Assembly: GCA_018340375.1 (NCBI GenBank)
Contig: JAFFJZ010000001.1
Coordinates: forward strand, 68,378,001 to 68,442,000
From: Gonatopus flavifemur
Taxonomy: Eukaryota; Arthropoda; Insecta; Hymenoptera; Dryinidae
Length of the DNA: 64,000 nt
Reading direction: 5' to 3'
The translations under genes and the position numbers were made by a program. Below the pieces are notes generated by a model. That model made no database searches and was not told where the DNA came from. It was given only the letters and a program-made list of their open reading frames with translations. Within the stretch, counting starts at the first letter, position 1, and each line of letters begins with the position of its first letter. This document shows, in pieces, positions 11,443 through 26,300 of the stretch.

Positions 11443-11600
11443 ATGTCCAGATTGCAATGTACAATTTCCAAAGGTTCGAGAAACGTTCAATACAGGTCTA
11501 TTCAACGTCCGGACATTTGAGGGTCCATTGAACGTTCCATGAACACGTACAATGAACGTAAATTTAACCTAGAAGATTTTTGTTGTCTTGAGGTTGTAAA
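11443..11600. repeat. Interspersed repeat with GTCCGGACATTTG core
   Basis: Phrases GTTCAATACAGGTC, GTCCGGACATTTG, GGTCCATTGAACGTTCCAT and AACCTAGAAG occur in the same order at 35265-35410. Inverted GAACGTTC words make it partly palindromic. Ends are unclear. Confidence 0.6.
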
Positions 11601-12321
11601 TGGACATTCTCCACATCTTCCATATCTCCGTAAGACGAAAAAAAGATGACAAATGAAATAAATTTCAAGTTATTATCCATCCGCACAGCACAGCAGTTTG
11701 AAAAAAATTCTTGAAAATTCATATCAAATCCTTCGAACCATTATTCAATTTTTCATGAATCCTCTCTGATCTGTTATGCTGTATGGAGAAACAACATTCG
11801 ATTGCATCTTCTCATCTGCAATTATTGAGGACAAATTTTTGACTAATAAATGATAGATTTCGAAAAAATGAATTGGTTGACGCAAGATGGTATTGAAAAA
11901 GTGTGAAAATTGTTTTGGAAAAGGTATTTTGAGGATGACATTCACAACATTTTCAAGAACTCATCCCACAAGAAGGAATTGTTATGAAATTCACAGCCCG
12001 AGAAAAAAAGATTAGACAATCTTATCATATCTAAATTTTTGCAAAAATCTCTACAAATCTGTTCATATCAACTTACATTTGAACATCTCAATTTAGGTAA
12101 CAATCTTTGGAGTTTTCTGATATCTACTCACTTCCAAGCATTCCAATTTTGCAAGGAATCCAGAAAAATATAGAAAAATTCAAATAAACTTCTGGAGATC
12201 TATGTGGATCTCCATAGACCTTTTGTTTTTGCCAAAATTTAGATCTCAAGAGATGTACTTTAATTTCAAGAAATCTACCTAGACCTCAGTACATTTAATC
12301 TTTTTTTCTCGGGCTAGCATA

Positions 12322-12571
12322 CACTGTAAAAAAACTTCCAAAAAAAGGTTTGGAAGTTTTTTTACCCAACATTTTTTGGTAAGTTCATAAACATAGTGGG
12401 CGAAATTACAAACAATTTTTGTCAATTGACAAATCTTTTCTGGGAAATTACAAAAATTGTTTGGAAATTTACAGAAAATTTGTGAGTTTCCAAACAATTT
12501 GGAAATTTACCACTCTGTGAGTTTTTCACCATACTTTTCTGCTTGGAAATTCACGAATATTTTTTACAGTG
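12322..12571. mobile_element. CACTGTAAAAA MITE, 250 bp, TA duplication
   Basis: The left end CACTGTAAAAAAACTTCC and right end TATTTTTTACAGTG are inverted and flanked by TA (12320-12321, 12572-12573). This is the target pattern of Tc1/mariner-type elements. The inside is filled with TTTGGAAATTT and AAACAATTT words, shared with the copy at 14622-14869. Confidence 0.8.
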
Positions 12572-14356
12572 TATAGAGAATTAATGTAAAACACTCCAAG
12601 TGAGTGATGAGTATCATAAATTTTGCAAATCTCCTTTTTCTTGTAACAACATTCATTGTGACATTATCGACTCGATAATAGGATTCCAGACAGCACAATA
12701 GTTCAGTATAGTCACTCGATGAATACCTTTGAGACTCAATGAAAATTCATACAGAATTCTTCATTGATACATCGGATGCTGTTGTGCTGTCCGCAGTATG
12801 TTGTGATGAAAATTCTCCCAGCACACTACTCACAGGTACATTGCGAACGAATTCCTGTCACGTCTATGTAAATATCACGCTGGGAATTGAAACGTCAATC
12901 AACCAACTAAGTTCTTCATTTTCAACGGTTAATGACTATGAACGACGCTCATTTCGAATTCCAAAAAATCAACGTTGGATGTTACCTGAGAGAATACAGA
13001 GAGTACAAACACAATTCGTTTATGGCAACGTATGACAGTTCTTAATTTCTGACTTTATAACCATTTGCGATGAATGCATTCTCATAGAAAAAAAAGACTG
13101 GCTCCATAGTTCTCCTTATTTTTGGTGTTCATTGTTCTTACACTGTAAAGAAAATGGGAGAAATCAGTGTTATTTCAATAATCATGGTTGTTTAACCTTA
13201 TTCTTAAAAATTATTCTGAAATATCTTTCAAAATTAGACACGGTTTCTGAAAATTCAATGAAAATTATTAGGAAATTCAAACAAAGAATTATAAAAGAAT
13301 ACAATGCATTTTATTTTGGAAAATGTTTCGACCACATAAATAACTGCGTTGATTTTGCATTTTATCATTATTTGAAATGATGATGATGACAACTACTTAC
13401 AATTTGATGGGTATTTAGAGCACATTTCATAAAAGTATGGTTCAGATGTTGAGATTATGATTTAATATCATAACACTTATCTTAAATATACAGCATACTA
13501 TAGAAGCACTCGAATATGCTAATATCATTCAATTTGCGGATGAATAAAGTGGAGTTGAATGATGAGATTTGGAAAACTTCAAAATCTAATGACCGGTTAT
13601 AAACGATCGTGAACTGGAGTGAAACCGATCTTTTGGATACAGCATTTTTTGAAGGGTAAATGTCAATTGTAGCGTTAAGAGTGAATGGTCACTTTCGCTG
13701 CATGGAAATCAGCTTCATCTTAGTTGATTGTACCGTATCATGATAATTTTCAGTAGGATTGTTCATTCCTGTGACCAATGTTTGATTAAGTTCATATCAG
13801 TACTGTCTCTAACAATGATTCGAAGCTATGTTGAGTCTTGAGGTGAAGAAGTGAACTTAAAACTGTGTAAAGTTCTGTGCGAAAGAGGGGTTATCCGACT
13901 CCCAGTATAAAAGCTTAAACTATTCACGACGCTTGTCACGCTGGAGTTTGAATGAACTGAAAAATTGATATACTTTTAGAAGACAATGAAATCCTTTCAA
14001 TTATGGTGTCGAACAGAATTATCAGAGAAATGTCCTCATGTTTGAAATCCAGAGAACAATTACAGAATATGCTACTATAAGAATTATAGCGTGCGAAGAT
14101 TTGTTTCATTCGTTTTATCTTTCAATCTGTTATTAAAGCGAGGATCGCACGATTAGACGAATTCGAATAATCGTTTGAGAGATGAAAATTTTATCCCGCA
14201 TCAAGATGATACAATTCACAAATCATCATTGGTTCTCAATTTTTTATGGGATTTGAATGTGGGGATGGAAGACATACATTTGCGATGGGGAGAAGAAAAT
14301 TTCATCGTAGTAGTTGAAAGATTTTGATAACAAACGTATCGTTATCTCATGTAAGA
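12572..14356. other. Upstream region of gene C
   Basis: No recognisable gene. A 98-codon ORF at 12739-13035 has no family resemblance. A lone CACTGTAAAGAAAA word at about 13141 may be a MITE end without partner. The phrase GGATACAGCATTTT at 13635 recurs at 54564 in intron 1 of gene F. At about 13864, ACTGTGTAAAGTTCTG partly matches the TGTAAAGACACCT motif upstream of D-F. CAGTATAAAAGC at about 13905 is TATA-like, but it lies about 450 bases before the start codon. Confidence 0.45.
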
Positions 14357-17300
14357 ATGAAAAGTGTGTTCGATGGAGAATATTATAGGATTAACAAGTG
14401 GCTTTTATCCGTCCAAGGAATTTGGCCGTATGATAATCGGAGAAAACGGAATATGATGTGCAGTGTTGTTGTAATCATTTCATTTCTGTACTTCATAACC
14501 CAGGTGAGGTTCAAAAGTTACATATCCACTTATTTTGAATGATCAAAAATACTGTTTTAATGAAATTCAAATGCAAACAAGAGAAAATTATCGAGCAAAC
14601 GTGATTGAAGAGTAGGTAGTACACTGTAAAAAATATACTTCCTAAACTGCCAAAGAAGTTTGGCAGTTTTTTACACAAACTTTTTTTGTAAATTACCAAA
14701 CAAAAGTTTGTAAACATTCAAAAAATTTTGTGATTTCACGAAGATTTTTGAGAATTCACAAACTTTTGTTCGGCAATTTATAAAAAAGGTTCGGAAATTA
14801 TTTTTCCAAACCAAGTTTGGAAATCTCCAAGCATTTTTGTTTGGAATTCAACAAATTTTTTTTACAGTGTAAAACATTCCATAAATCCGCTTGAAGTCTT
14901 TCTCTGAGAACTTAGATAACATGCCAATATTCCATGCACGCGCTATGCATATTTTCAACATGCTGCGCGAATTCTGTGTCATTAGGGAATTATTACTGTA
15001 CTTTTAGAGCTCGTAACACTGGTGCGAAAGTTTTTAACGAAATTTTCTCCAGATAATTCTGAAATTCAAGTTCAATCATTCTCAAATTTGATTGTCAACC
15101 TGGTATACATCGGTAATTTTAATCCAAAATTCATTCCCTCAAATCCAACCATGACATTTGGTAACTATTTTCAAATGCTAATAACGATAACTAAATTACT
15201 TTTCCAGTACCAAAATCGGAACTCGTGGTTTTCCAGTTTTTACAAGTACTCGTGTCCTATGAAAAGCTGAAAGCGATAGACTTTTGAAAAATCCTACAAC
15301 ATCATTTCAAATAATCGATTTTCTCTAAAGATTGCATTCAAACTTATGGGCTTTCTAGATTTTCCAAAGTTCCTGTGAAAGAATCTCTCCTATATTGATC
15401 CCGCGTTTCCGCCAAATCCATACATTTTTTTCAAACAAGGAAGTTCGTTCAGAATAGAGTGAACCGTCTTCCAAGTTGGATGAGGAAGATTGAGGGGAGA
15501 ATAACACATCTCATTTCAGGTGGCTAAACTCCTGACCTTGACAAAAGAGGAGAGGAATGTTTCAGTCGAGATCATAACTACTTCGATCACCGGCTGCGCT
15601 TGCATTGTGAAATATTGTAACGTGTTTGTTCAAGACGATAAGGTGAGTGAGAGGCATTTGGAATCAAATTCCATCATGTTTGAAACTGCAAGAGATATAA
15701 GTGATGCGTTCTTTGAGGATTCATTGAAATGCAAAAAGAGTGTGCGCAAAGCATTACAAACGCAAAGGTATATTGTATGTTTGATGAAGCGTTATCGTGT
15801 TTTTCGCTTCTTGAGCTTGTTTAGAATAGCTGCAAAAGTGAACAAAGTAAATCGCTGAGATACTTCTTAACTCAAACAGCACAATGTGCCACTGAAGCGT
15901 TTATGGAAGGGTTTTCATGAAATGTGGGAGAGATTTTCTGAACGTTCAAAAAACCTTTCAGAGACACATTTTGCTGTTAGGGAAGAACCATGACATCCCC
16001 ATTCAGAAAGGAGGGTATCGAAAAATTCATCGCTTCTCCCTCATGAGAAAAAGTATTAGCTGAAGAAATTATGGGGAGAATGACATTGAGGGGTATTAGA
16101 TTCTAATACTTACCAGTATTAAAAAATCATCACAATCCAATACTTTTCAAGGGGTTATATACAGTTCAAATTTTCAAAAAATTGATTTTTTTTATTTCAT
16201 TTTCGTAATTCACATACATTCAAGTATACACACAGGAAATTTCAAGTTAATTCGGCGATTATTGTCCAAGTTACACGCATATTTGTGAAGTTCTTTGACT
16301 CTATGTCAAGTGCTTTTGAAATTTTGAATGCGTTTTTCTCCAAACTGTGTTTTCAAAGTCGGTGACCAAGATTTCTCGAAAACGGCTGGACCGATCAGTC
16401 TCAAATTTCAAACCAAGCCCTGGTAGAAATTTGCCCAGTTTAGCTGGCCACTAGCCAGCTACTAGTCGGTGACTAGCCAGTGACCGACCAGAAACACCCA
16501 GTTTCTGGCTACTAGCCAGAACCCATGAATGCCATGTAACCATGTAACGCTTTCCACCAGGGAGCTTGTTGACTATATTCTTCAGTAATTGATCGAAGGT
16601 TTCTTCTCACCGATGAATATTTCTATTTTTATGAACAATTTAAGGCAAAAATTTTGGCACAAAATCGATTTTTTTTTTAGAAGCCGCCATTTTGTCAAAA
16701 AATTTTATTTTGCTTATTCCTCCGATTAATGACTAAATTATGCATTACTTCAATGGGATCCATTTGGTTTTTTCATTTTAAAAGAGTTTGTCCCGAGATA
16801 TCGTGGTCGCCGCAAAGCGCCTTTTTTTAGAAGAGCTCCTGAAGCAAATAAAAAATATTAAAATACAGGTCAAAGTTATCTCATTACATGTACAAAGTTT
16901 TACAATAATCAATTTAACTGTCTTTTGAGGAAAAATTCTTGAAAAATCGCTTTTTTTGCGCCTCTCAACTGTACATAACCCCTTAATATTGATTTTGCAA
17001 TGAGTACTTGAGCTGATACTTCTTCTTCATACAGGACGTCGATGCAGGAGCACTTTGATGGCTGCGATATTTCAGTGACAACTTCAACACGGTAAAAAAA
17101 GGAATTTGCTGTAACAGCAAAATCTAATTTCGTTGGATCCCCGTTGCTGTGACTGCAACTAATTGTCATCACAGCAAACTTATTAGCTGTGACTGTAATT
17201 TTTTTCAGCTGTGGCAGCGACAAATGTTTCCTCCTCCAGCAAATTTTCAGAAGTCAACATTTTTTGCTGCCACAGCAGAAAATTTGCTGCTCCAGCAAAA

Positions 17301-20300
17301 GGTACCCAGCGAAATCAGACTTCGCTGTCACAGCGAATTTTTTTTCTCTGCGAGGGGTGAGCAAGATGAGCAACTGTCGAAGACAGTCCAAGAAAGCCAC
17401 AAGTAACCACTTCCTCATGATTGTTCTATAATATAAGAAACTGATGAACATTTTTGAAATTGCAACACTTTATTAGACGTATCAAGAAGCATATACAAAC
17501 TTTTCACTCAGAGCTTTATCAATTATATTGAAGGGAATCTTAAAATAAGCAATGATGGATTCGAAAATTTTTCTTCCACATTTTTTCTCTGGTGCACAAT
17601 TGTGTTCTACAAAATTATTTGGAATATAGGAACAAAGTTGTTTTTTTTTCAAATTCTGGATCATTAGCTTTTATATGAATCAAAGTGAACTCATTAATTT
17701 TTGAAAAAGGGATTAATGAAGTGAATGTTTGAAGCGAAAAATCGATTTTTTCGTGGACTTGGTGAACTCGAATCCTCGGTTTCTTTTGTTAATAATTTCT
17801 TTCCCCTGACTTTTAACCCATTAAGTCCCAAAATGACATTTTTGCGTTGTATTTTTCAACGGCTGTACTTTCTAAGAAAAAGGGTTATGAAAAATTCCAG
17901 ACCAACCAGTTTCGATGGAGAATTGACTGATCTTTCAGAATCTGATATCAGTTTTTTCGAGAAATGCACCTGTCACAAAATATACAGGTTTTTTTTCCCG
18001 AAAAAACGCGAATTTTAAAACTTCTTTTTTTCTTTATCTCATGTTTTCACATTGGAATCGTGTCATAATTCTTCTTGTAACTACAGAAACCACGTCAATC
18101 TACTTCAAACTTCAATTTATGTCTTGGACAATTGGAAAAACTCATGTGGAAACAACCAAAATGGCGGCTTAAACGTGGAAAAAATGTCAAAAACTTCAAG
18201 AATTTTTCATTCGAAAACGATGGACTTGAGGCAGAAATTTCACTGCACAAAAAGTTCTTAGAATTGATCAAAGAACACGCTCAAATTTTTTCAGAATTTT
18301 TTGACAACTTTTTTGAATTTCCAGAATCACCAAAATTTGACAATTCAAAAAAAATTTGAGCGTGTTTGTTGATCAATTCTAAGAACTTTTTGTTCAGTAA
18401 AATTTTTTCCTCAAGCCCATCGTTTTAGAATGAAAAATTCTTGAAGTTTTTGACATTTTTTCCACGTTTAAGCCGCCATTTTGGTTGTTTCCACATGAGT
18501 TTTTCCAATTGTCCAAGGCATAAATCAAAGTTTGAAGTAAATTGACGTGGTTTCTGTAGTTACAAGAAGAATTATGACACGATTCCAATGTGAAAACATG
18601 AGATAAAGAAAAAAAAAAGTTTTAAAATTCGCGTTCTTTCGGAAAAAACCTGTATATCTTGTGACAGGTGCATTTCTCAAAAAAACTAATATCAGATTCT
18701 GAAAGATCAGTCAATTTCCCATCGAAACTGGTTGGTCTGGAATTTTTCATAACCCTTTTTCTTAGAAAGTACAGCCGTTGAAAAATGCAACGAAAAAATG
18801 TCGTTTTGGGACTTAATGGGTTAATGAGTTTCTTTGATACATTAGAAGCGATACTCATAAAATCCAAAGGAAATTTATTTTTCTGTTCCAGAAATTCTGT
18901 GGAGTGCAATCGTTCATGGAGTGCGAAAGAAATGTTCAAAATCATCACACATTCTTTGGGATTACTTTTGATATAATTGTTGAGAGACCTTGAGATGAGA
19001 ATTTATTTTGTATAATTCAAGATATGTCTAATAGAGCGTCGAAGTTTCAAAAAGATTCATCTTTTTGTATCATTAGGCAATCATGAAAAAGTAGCTGATT
19101 TCAACCCTCTGATATAGACGGCCCCCTTAAGAACACTCGCTGTTGAAGTGTTTCATAATTTGCCAGATTTCTGAATTATACATATATCATTTATATATGA
19201 TATGAATAGATATAATTTACGTATAATTTTGAAAATCTTTCCACATGTCCGGGAAAAAATGATCAGATCTGACCAGATCTAAATTTTGGTCAGATCTAAA
19301 CAGATCTATTAAGATCTGAAAAACTGCGATTTTGGCTTGTGTTTGTCACAATATATGTGCAAAATCAAATTCATATACAGACAGATATCACAAAATATCT
19401 GACAATTGAAGCACCAATTGCTCATTAAGATTTAATCTAATATTCAATTCAGATCTAACCAGATGTGCCAAGATCTGATCAAATCTACTGAGATCTGAAC
19501 AGATCTAATCTGATCTTTTGAACCAGATCTGACCAAAAATCAGATCTACTCAGATCTATTCAGGTCTGAATAGATCTAATGATTTTTTCCTGGGTGGGTA
19601 AAGAGATGTCACCAATTTCCACTTGGAGTGCTATGATTGTTGAGGATGGGAGCGGAATATTTTGCAAAAGTTCTGCTCGAATCCTAGATTCTGTTTTGTT
19701 AATCGTTTGATAAGTTGCAGATGAGCAAAATGTTGGAGATGGTGGAAGCGAACTGGCAAAATTGCGTGGATGAATATGAATTCCGGATAATGCGACAATA
19801 TGCAGGAAGAGGGAAATTCTGGAGTATCGTTATCATCGGTAAATACGAAAATTAAATTTCTGGGTCAAAATCCTCAGCCTGTTTTTCGTTCTTCTTCAAA
19901 TGTTCAAAAGCGAATTATGCTGAACAACAACGAAATCTGAATGCTTCCGATTGCGAAAGTCCTTGGCCCCAGGGGCCATGAATCAACCAATGAGAGTTCA
20001 TTATCAAAGCCCTAGGGGCTGTGAATGTCTGCAATCGGAAGCACCATCTGATACATACCCTAACAGACTACCCAAGTAGCACAAGAACATTTCAAACATT
20101 CTGTGTTGATTCCGTGATCATGCATAGAATGTGCAAATGAGATTGTTTTGGACAAATTCGAAAAATATATTCTGAGAATGTGCAAAGAATATACTTATCC
20201 GAAACAGGCTCATGCAAAGATTCTAAGAATGTTCATAAAACATACTCAAAACTTCCAAGAACCTTCTTGGCATTTCTTACCTGTTGTGCTACTCGGGTAC

Positions 20301-23300
20301 CACCGATGAGATACGTTGCCCTATTTGCATTTGAGGTGAATAAATGCTGGGCCTAAGTTATCATCCAGCAGTCGACCATCAATGGTCCATCAATGGGTGC
20401 CATTACCGTAAGATTAATGCCAGTTATGAAACTCTATAGATCTCTATATAAGAGATCTTCAAAATATCTATTGGAAATTCGCGAGAGGAAATCTTATTGA
20501 GATATTACAAAGCGTTTGAGGATTTCTTCCATACATCTTCGACGAAGTTTATGGCGCATTGAATTGAGAATTGGTCAATTGTATGACTTAACTAGATCGG
20601 ATGAGAATTTTGTCACAGGTGAATACTCAAACAATTCAACATAAGCACTGATACATACCTTATTCATTTCCAGTATACGTGTCGATTGGATTATTGTTAT
20701 TTTTCGCCACACCATTCATTCCTAAAGCTATGGACATTATGAGACCTCTGAATGAGTCTCGAAAAATGAAATTAATGTTCCCAGCAGAATATTTCGTTGA
20801 TCAAGAGAAATATTTCTACTACCTCCATGCTCACGTTTGTTTCACGATAATGGCATGTATGCTGGTGGTGCTTGCGACTGACTGTTTGATGATTCTCTTT
20901 TTATACCACGTGTGTGGTTGGTTGACTTCAGTAGGGTGAGATATTTGTTTGCATTTCAAATATATCGGGATTGGTATCAAATGATAGAGACATTATCATC
21001 TCCACAGATATGGATTTGAACATACCATGAAAATTGTAAGCTCTCAATCTGATGGATCATGGGATATTTCATCGATCGAATATCACAACAAATTGATCGC
21101 GATCATCGAGAATCATAAGAGAGCTATCGAGTTTGTATTCGAATTGAAGTTATGCAGTATTAATGATAAAATATTTTGTTTATTTTGTTTTGTCATGGTA
21201 CAATTTTGTTGCAGCAACGAAGAAGTATCCTTTGCTAAGACTGTAGAAAGTAAATGTGGAATTTTCCTCCAATTTTGTGGCAGCAGAATTTCCACACTTG
21301 GGGTGAATTCCTTCCCCCTATTTCTGGGACAATTCTTCTCTATTTGGAGAGCAATTTCCTTCGAGAAGAAAGAATTCTCCTCCAAATGGAGGAGAATTCT
21401 TCCAAAATACAGAGGAGATGAATTTCCACTACACGGAAAAAAGAAAACAGCAATGGTTACTGTGAATCGCAGTAATTCATTGAAAAAAAATGAAAAATCA
21501 AATTCACGCCGTTCATTACTGCGTCTCTCAGTAACCGTTGATGTCCAAGCAGCATTGATGAATTTCACTGCAGTACACGTCACTGTGATCGCGCTAACCT
21601 CTATCATCCAAGCGTGTTTTCATTTCTTTTCCAACTGATTGCTGTTATGGATAGTAACCAGTGCGGTTTTCTTTTTTCCGTGTATGTGGGGGGGGGGGGG
21701 GGGTTTCGCCTTTTTACAATGTACATCAATTCAAGCTGCACTAGAAGTTTACGTATAGGACAACCATCGATCTTCCATTTCGAGTTCTGGTGGATCACAG
21801 GTGGGAAGTAGGTGGGTAAATGGAAGAAGATGGTAGGAGATTCGATTATGCAACAACGGTATGCGCCGAAGAAATTTCCGAGAGTATCATTTTTCTCAAA
21901 ATGTATCTCTACGTATTGAAAAGTTTTGTTTGTTTGAAAGATACAATTTCAAATTTCTCACACTCTCTACAATTTTTAGAGTGAGATTTCACTCTGTAGC
22001 CAGCCAAAAGTGAGCCTGTCGAAATTTTGAGTGGAATTTCCACTCTTTTAGAGTGATATTCTGGGGTTTGAGGCTAGAAACTCACAGCCACTCGAATTCT
22101 AGAGTCAATTTTTCACTCTAAAAGAGTGAGGGTTCACTCGAAACAAGTGAAAATCTCATTCGAAGCGGACTGGCTCACTTCTAGGACTTGGTGGAGTAAA
22201 ACACGTGATTTTTCACTCTTCCAGATTGAGAGAGCATTGATTTCGATAGACCCGGACAGTTTGTCCATCGTATCGTCGAGTGTCTTCTATTTACCTATTT
22301 ATTTTGCACCTATCGTTTATCGGAGTCCAAAGTAGAGAATCGGTGTTTGCCCTGTGCGGGTTTCATTGTACGACCAATCGAGTGGTTATCCAATCAAATC
22401 AAATTTATTCAAGACCACCGTTGGATAAGAAAAGACCGGAGATTTAAAACGGTCGCATAATTTCTTCCATCCTCTTCATATTTTTCATAAAAATTGCATG
22501 CCCCTTGTTCATGTAACACAGAATACTCTGAGAATATTCTCACAACATCCGTAAAATGTACTTGATCGAATATTCTCACAAAGAGCGTAGGAGATTCGTA
22601 AATATTCTCAGAATATTCTTTGAACATTTGAATGAGACTGTTCCGAATATTCTAGGAACGTTCGTACAATATGCGTACAAAGTTTGTAGGGGGATTGATG
22701 AACAGTGCATGCGCAGATATCGTGATGACATGAATCCATTAATGGCGGATAATGTTGTTGACAGGCTACATACCCTTGGACAATCTATCATTTTAATTTG
22801 TGTTTTGAGAATAATAAATCTATGGAGGTGTATTTTAATATCGTAAATGTGCCATGTGTGAAAAATGATCCTCAAAAGTGATTAAAGTGTGAAAAAAATC
22901 TATATAAATTCATAATATTGCTAACCATTCATGATTACAGATGTCTAATGATGAAAGAAATTGATTGTGAAGTAGTTTTCGGTAACATGCAGAAGTTTAT
23001 ATTGACGGGAATTCTTATTTTAACAGCATTATTTTCTAATATTCCCACAATATCCGTGGCATCATATTCTGAGAATATTTGAAACAGTCTCATTCAAACA
23101 TTCCGAGAATGTGCGTAGAATATATTCGTACGAAATAAGAATCTCCATAGAATATTCGAATATCCTCAACGTACATTCTCAGAACATTCTCAGAACGTGC
23201 GTGTGCTACCTGGGTGGGACCTGGGAATCCACTGAACGTGAAAAAAAATTAGTGTTTTACTGATAAGCGTCATGAAGAATTTTCTCAAAATCTCCACAGT

Positions 23301-26300
23301 TCCTGAATGAAGTATGAGAAAGTAGAAAAATTCCCACACGGAGACACTTAATGTGATAGAGAATCACATACAGTATTGTAACTGGAGGATATATGTTTCA
23401 TTATGTCAGCAGATACTATTCTCATATCATTCTTCATTGTGATCTTTGTGAGAGGGATGGTAACCGGTTTCATGCTGATCGTCACTTTTCTTCATACTAA
23501 AACATATAGGTTGGTTGAAAAGTTCCTGCGCTCACCAAGAGATAGCACTGCTAGCTCAAAACTTTTTTTTTCTCAAGTTGGTATATCTGTCCTGAGAACA
23601 CATGCAAAGTTACAAGTCATTCTGTCAATTCATTCTATGTTTACAAGCCATTTGAAGTTGACGTGTCATTGATTTTTCTTAATATGGAAAAAATTGAATA
23701 TCGTGCAGTCATTAGATTCTTTGTTTTGAAGGGTTTAAAAGCAAAGGAAATTTTTGAACAATTGTTAGAAGTGTATAAGGAGTCCTCACCTTCAAAACGC
23801 ACCGTTGAATTTTGGGCTGGTGAATTTAAACGTGGTCGTACTAGCCTTGAAGACGATCCACGCGAAGGACTACCAAAAACTGCAACCACAGCAGAAATCA
23901 TTGAGCATGTACATAATATGGTTAGTGAAGATCCAAGTTTGACTAAGCGTGAAATTGCTAATGCCATAGGCATCTCAGACGAACGAGTACTCCATATTCT
24001 ACATGAAGAATTACGTATGAAAAAACTGTTTGGAAAGTTAGTGCCGCACACGTTAACAATTCAACAAAAACTGGATCGAAAACAAATTTCTCAGCGTAAT
24101 TTGGAGCGTTTTAAGCAGAACAAAAACCGACTTCTTGCGTCGTTTTATAACTATGGATGAGACTTGGATCTACCACCATGATCCTAAATTGAAACAAGAA
24201 CGTTTACAGTGGACTGAAGCTGGTTGTTCAGCTCCAAAGCAGGTGAAGTCACAACGATCAGCAAAGAAGGTTATGGCATCAGTTTTTTGGGATGCAAAAG
24301 GAATTTTTTTCATTGATTATCTCCAGAAAGGTAAAACAATCAACTCCGAATATTACTGCAGCCTTTTGGATCAGCTGGATGAAAAAATTCGTGAGAAAAG
24401 ACCTGGTTTAAAGAAGAAAAAAATCATTTTCCATCAAGATAATGCACCTGCTCACAAAAGTGTTTTGACCATGGCTAAATTCAAAGAACTCAAGTACGAA
24501 TTGCTTGAACATCCACCGTATTCGCCAGATTTGGCTCCTAGTGACTACTATCTCTTCAGAAATCTCAAACAATTCCTTCGTGGAAAGCATTTTTCGTCGA
24601 ATGAAGAGGCCATAGCAGCCGTAAACGGTTATTTTGCAGAGCTTCCGGAAAACCATTATAAGGATGGGATAAAATTATTGGAAGATCATTGGAACAAGTG
24701 TATTGAGCTTCTAGGAGATTATATTGAATGAAAAAATATATTTCATAACAAAAACAGTATTCTTTCATTTCGAGCGCAGAAACTTTTCAACCAACCTGTA
24801 TATTCTCAAACTACTATACTGTCTAATGTTTTCTAATATATTATTTTCTCCGTGTAACTTGAGGTAAACAACACGGAGAATTCTTTTTACGGAATTGGGC
24901 TTCATCATTGTAGCCCAATGTAAATTTATAATTATGTCAAGAAAAAAATTTCACATCAAATCACATAGAATTATGTTGTAAATCCTATTCCGATGGGCTT
25001 ATTTTGGGAATTTTTTATTTACGTGGAGCATGTGAAAAATCATATCAGGATCCCCGTGATTTCTTGTGTTGATTTTGTTCCAAACTTGAAAATACAAATT
25101 TTCATCTCCTCCACCTCCACACCGAAAAAAATAATTCATTTGATCGAATGAACTGAAGTTAGTTGTGAAAATTAGTTGCGAGTAATAAAAGAATAGAAAC
25201 CGGTAATAAAAGCTGTAGTAAAGGCAACTTCAAATCAGTAACAGCAACTCAAGTCAGAGAAATTAAATTTGAATTTAATTGAGCCAATGCTCGTTTTAGT
25301 TATCCAAATATCAACAACTGTATCTAGTTGCTGGAACTAATTTGGAGTAAGGGTAACTGATTATTTTTTTCGGTGCAGAACAAATATTTTTGGTCCAATA
25401 GCAAATGATACAAATGATCTGATAGTGATCGTGAAAGATCTGTTCGAAAATGGTGGAATTGAATAGTTTGGAATATTTACATCTCATTGTTTTGAACAGT
25501 TGGTTTTCCGTGATCACTATTAGGCCCAACAATATTTTTCCATAAAGGCATTCAAGTTGTTGATCAACGTTTTATGATTGCGTCATTAAAAGAATAATTT
25601 TTTTTTCTATACAATAGGTTCATCGATACAATGCGATCTGCGTATTCAACTTGCTTTATTCTCCAGTTCGCTACAGGGTTACCAAATATGGTGATTATTT
25701 TAATGAAAGTGAGTTCTAATGGAATTGATCCTTCGGAAAATTACTGTTGGTCCTGAGAGAGAACGCGTGAATAGTATTAGAAATTGCTAAAATATAATAA
25801 TTTGAACTACTTACGTTCAGTGGTTTTTGATGATATTTTCTCGATCGACATTTTAGGATCAAGAGTATGTTTTTTGTATGAAGGGAAGATAATGTAATGT
25901 CAAAAATAGTACTTCTGTGGTGGATATTTACGTCTGCATAATCGTAGATAACAATTTTGAAAGAGCGGGAGGATTTCGTACGATATTTGGTGTATTGCCT
26001 CGGAATCTTCATCAATGTTTTACTGCACGATCTCATTGGTCAAATGGTTATTGATCATTGCGATAAAATACCTGAGAACGTGTGAGTAATTCATCATTTT
26101 TTCAATTTATTTCAATGATTTTTATTTTTAATGGACTGTTTATAAGTTTCCATGATCAATTAGAAGCATACTCGTTTCGAAAAGAGTTCTCAACAATGAT
26201 TGTAATAGAATAGTTGAATTTTTGCGATCACCACATGGAAAAATGTTCAAAATTGAATACAATTCACATATAATTGAATACAGTTTATATAAAAGTTATA

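Noticed and set aside
12739..13035. 98-codon ORF upstream of gene C
   Set aside because: No family resemblance, and it lies where paralogues have only spacer DNA.
15520..15858. 112-codon ORF as a complete gene
   Set aside because: Only 15520-15642 matches receptor exon 2; the rest reads through the GTGAGT donor.
17725..18976. Paired ORFs on both strands beginning MESCHNSSCNYRNH
   Set aside because: They are the same sequence read on the two arms of the 1-kb inverted repeat, not genes.
21027..21638. 203-codon ORF on + and 164-codon ORF on -
   Set aside because: The + ORF begins in receptor exon 5, runs through its splice donor and into a MITE; the - ORF mirrors it. Neither resembles a protein family.
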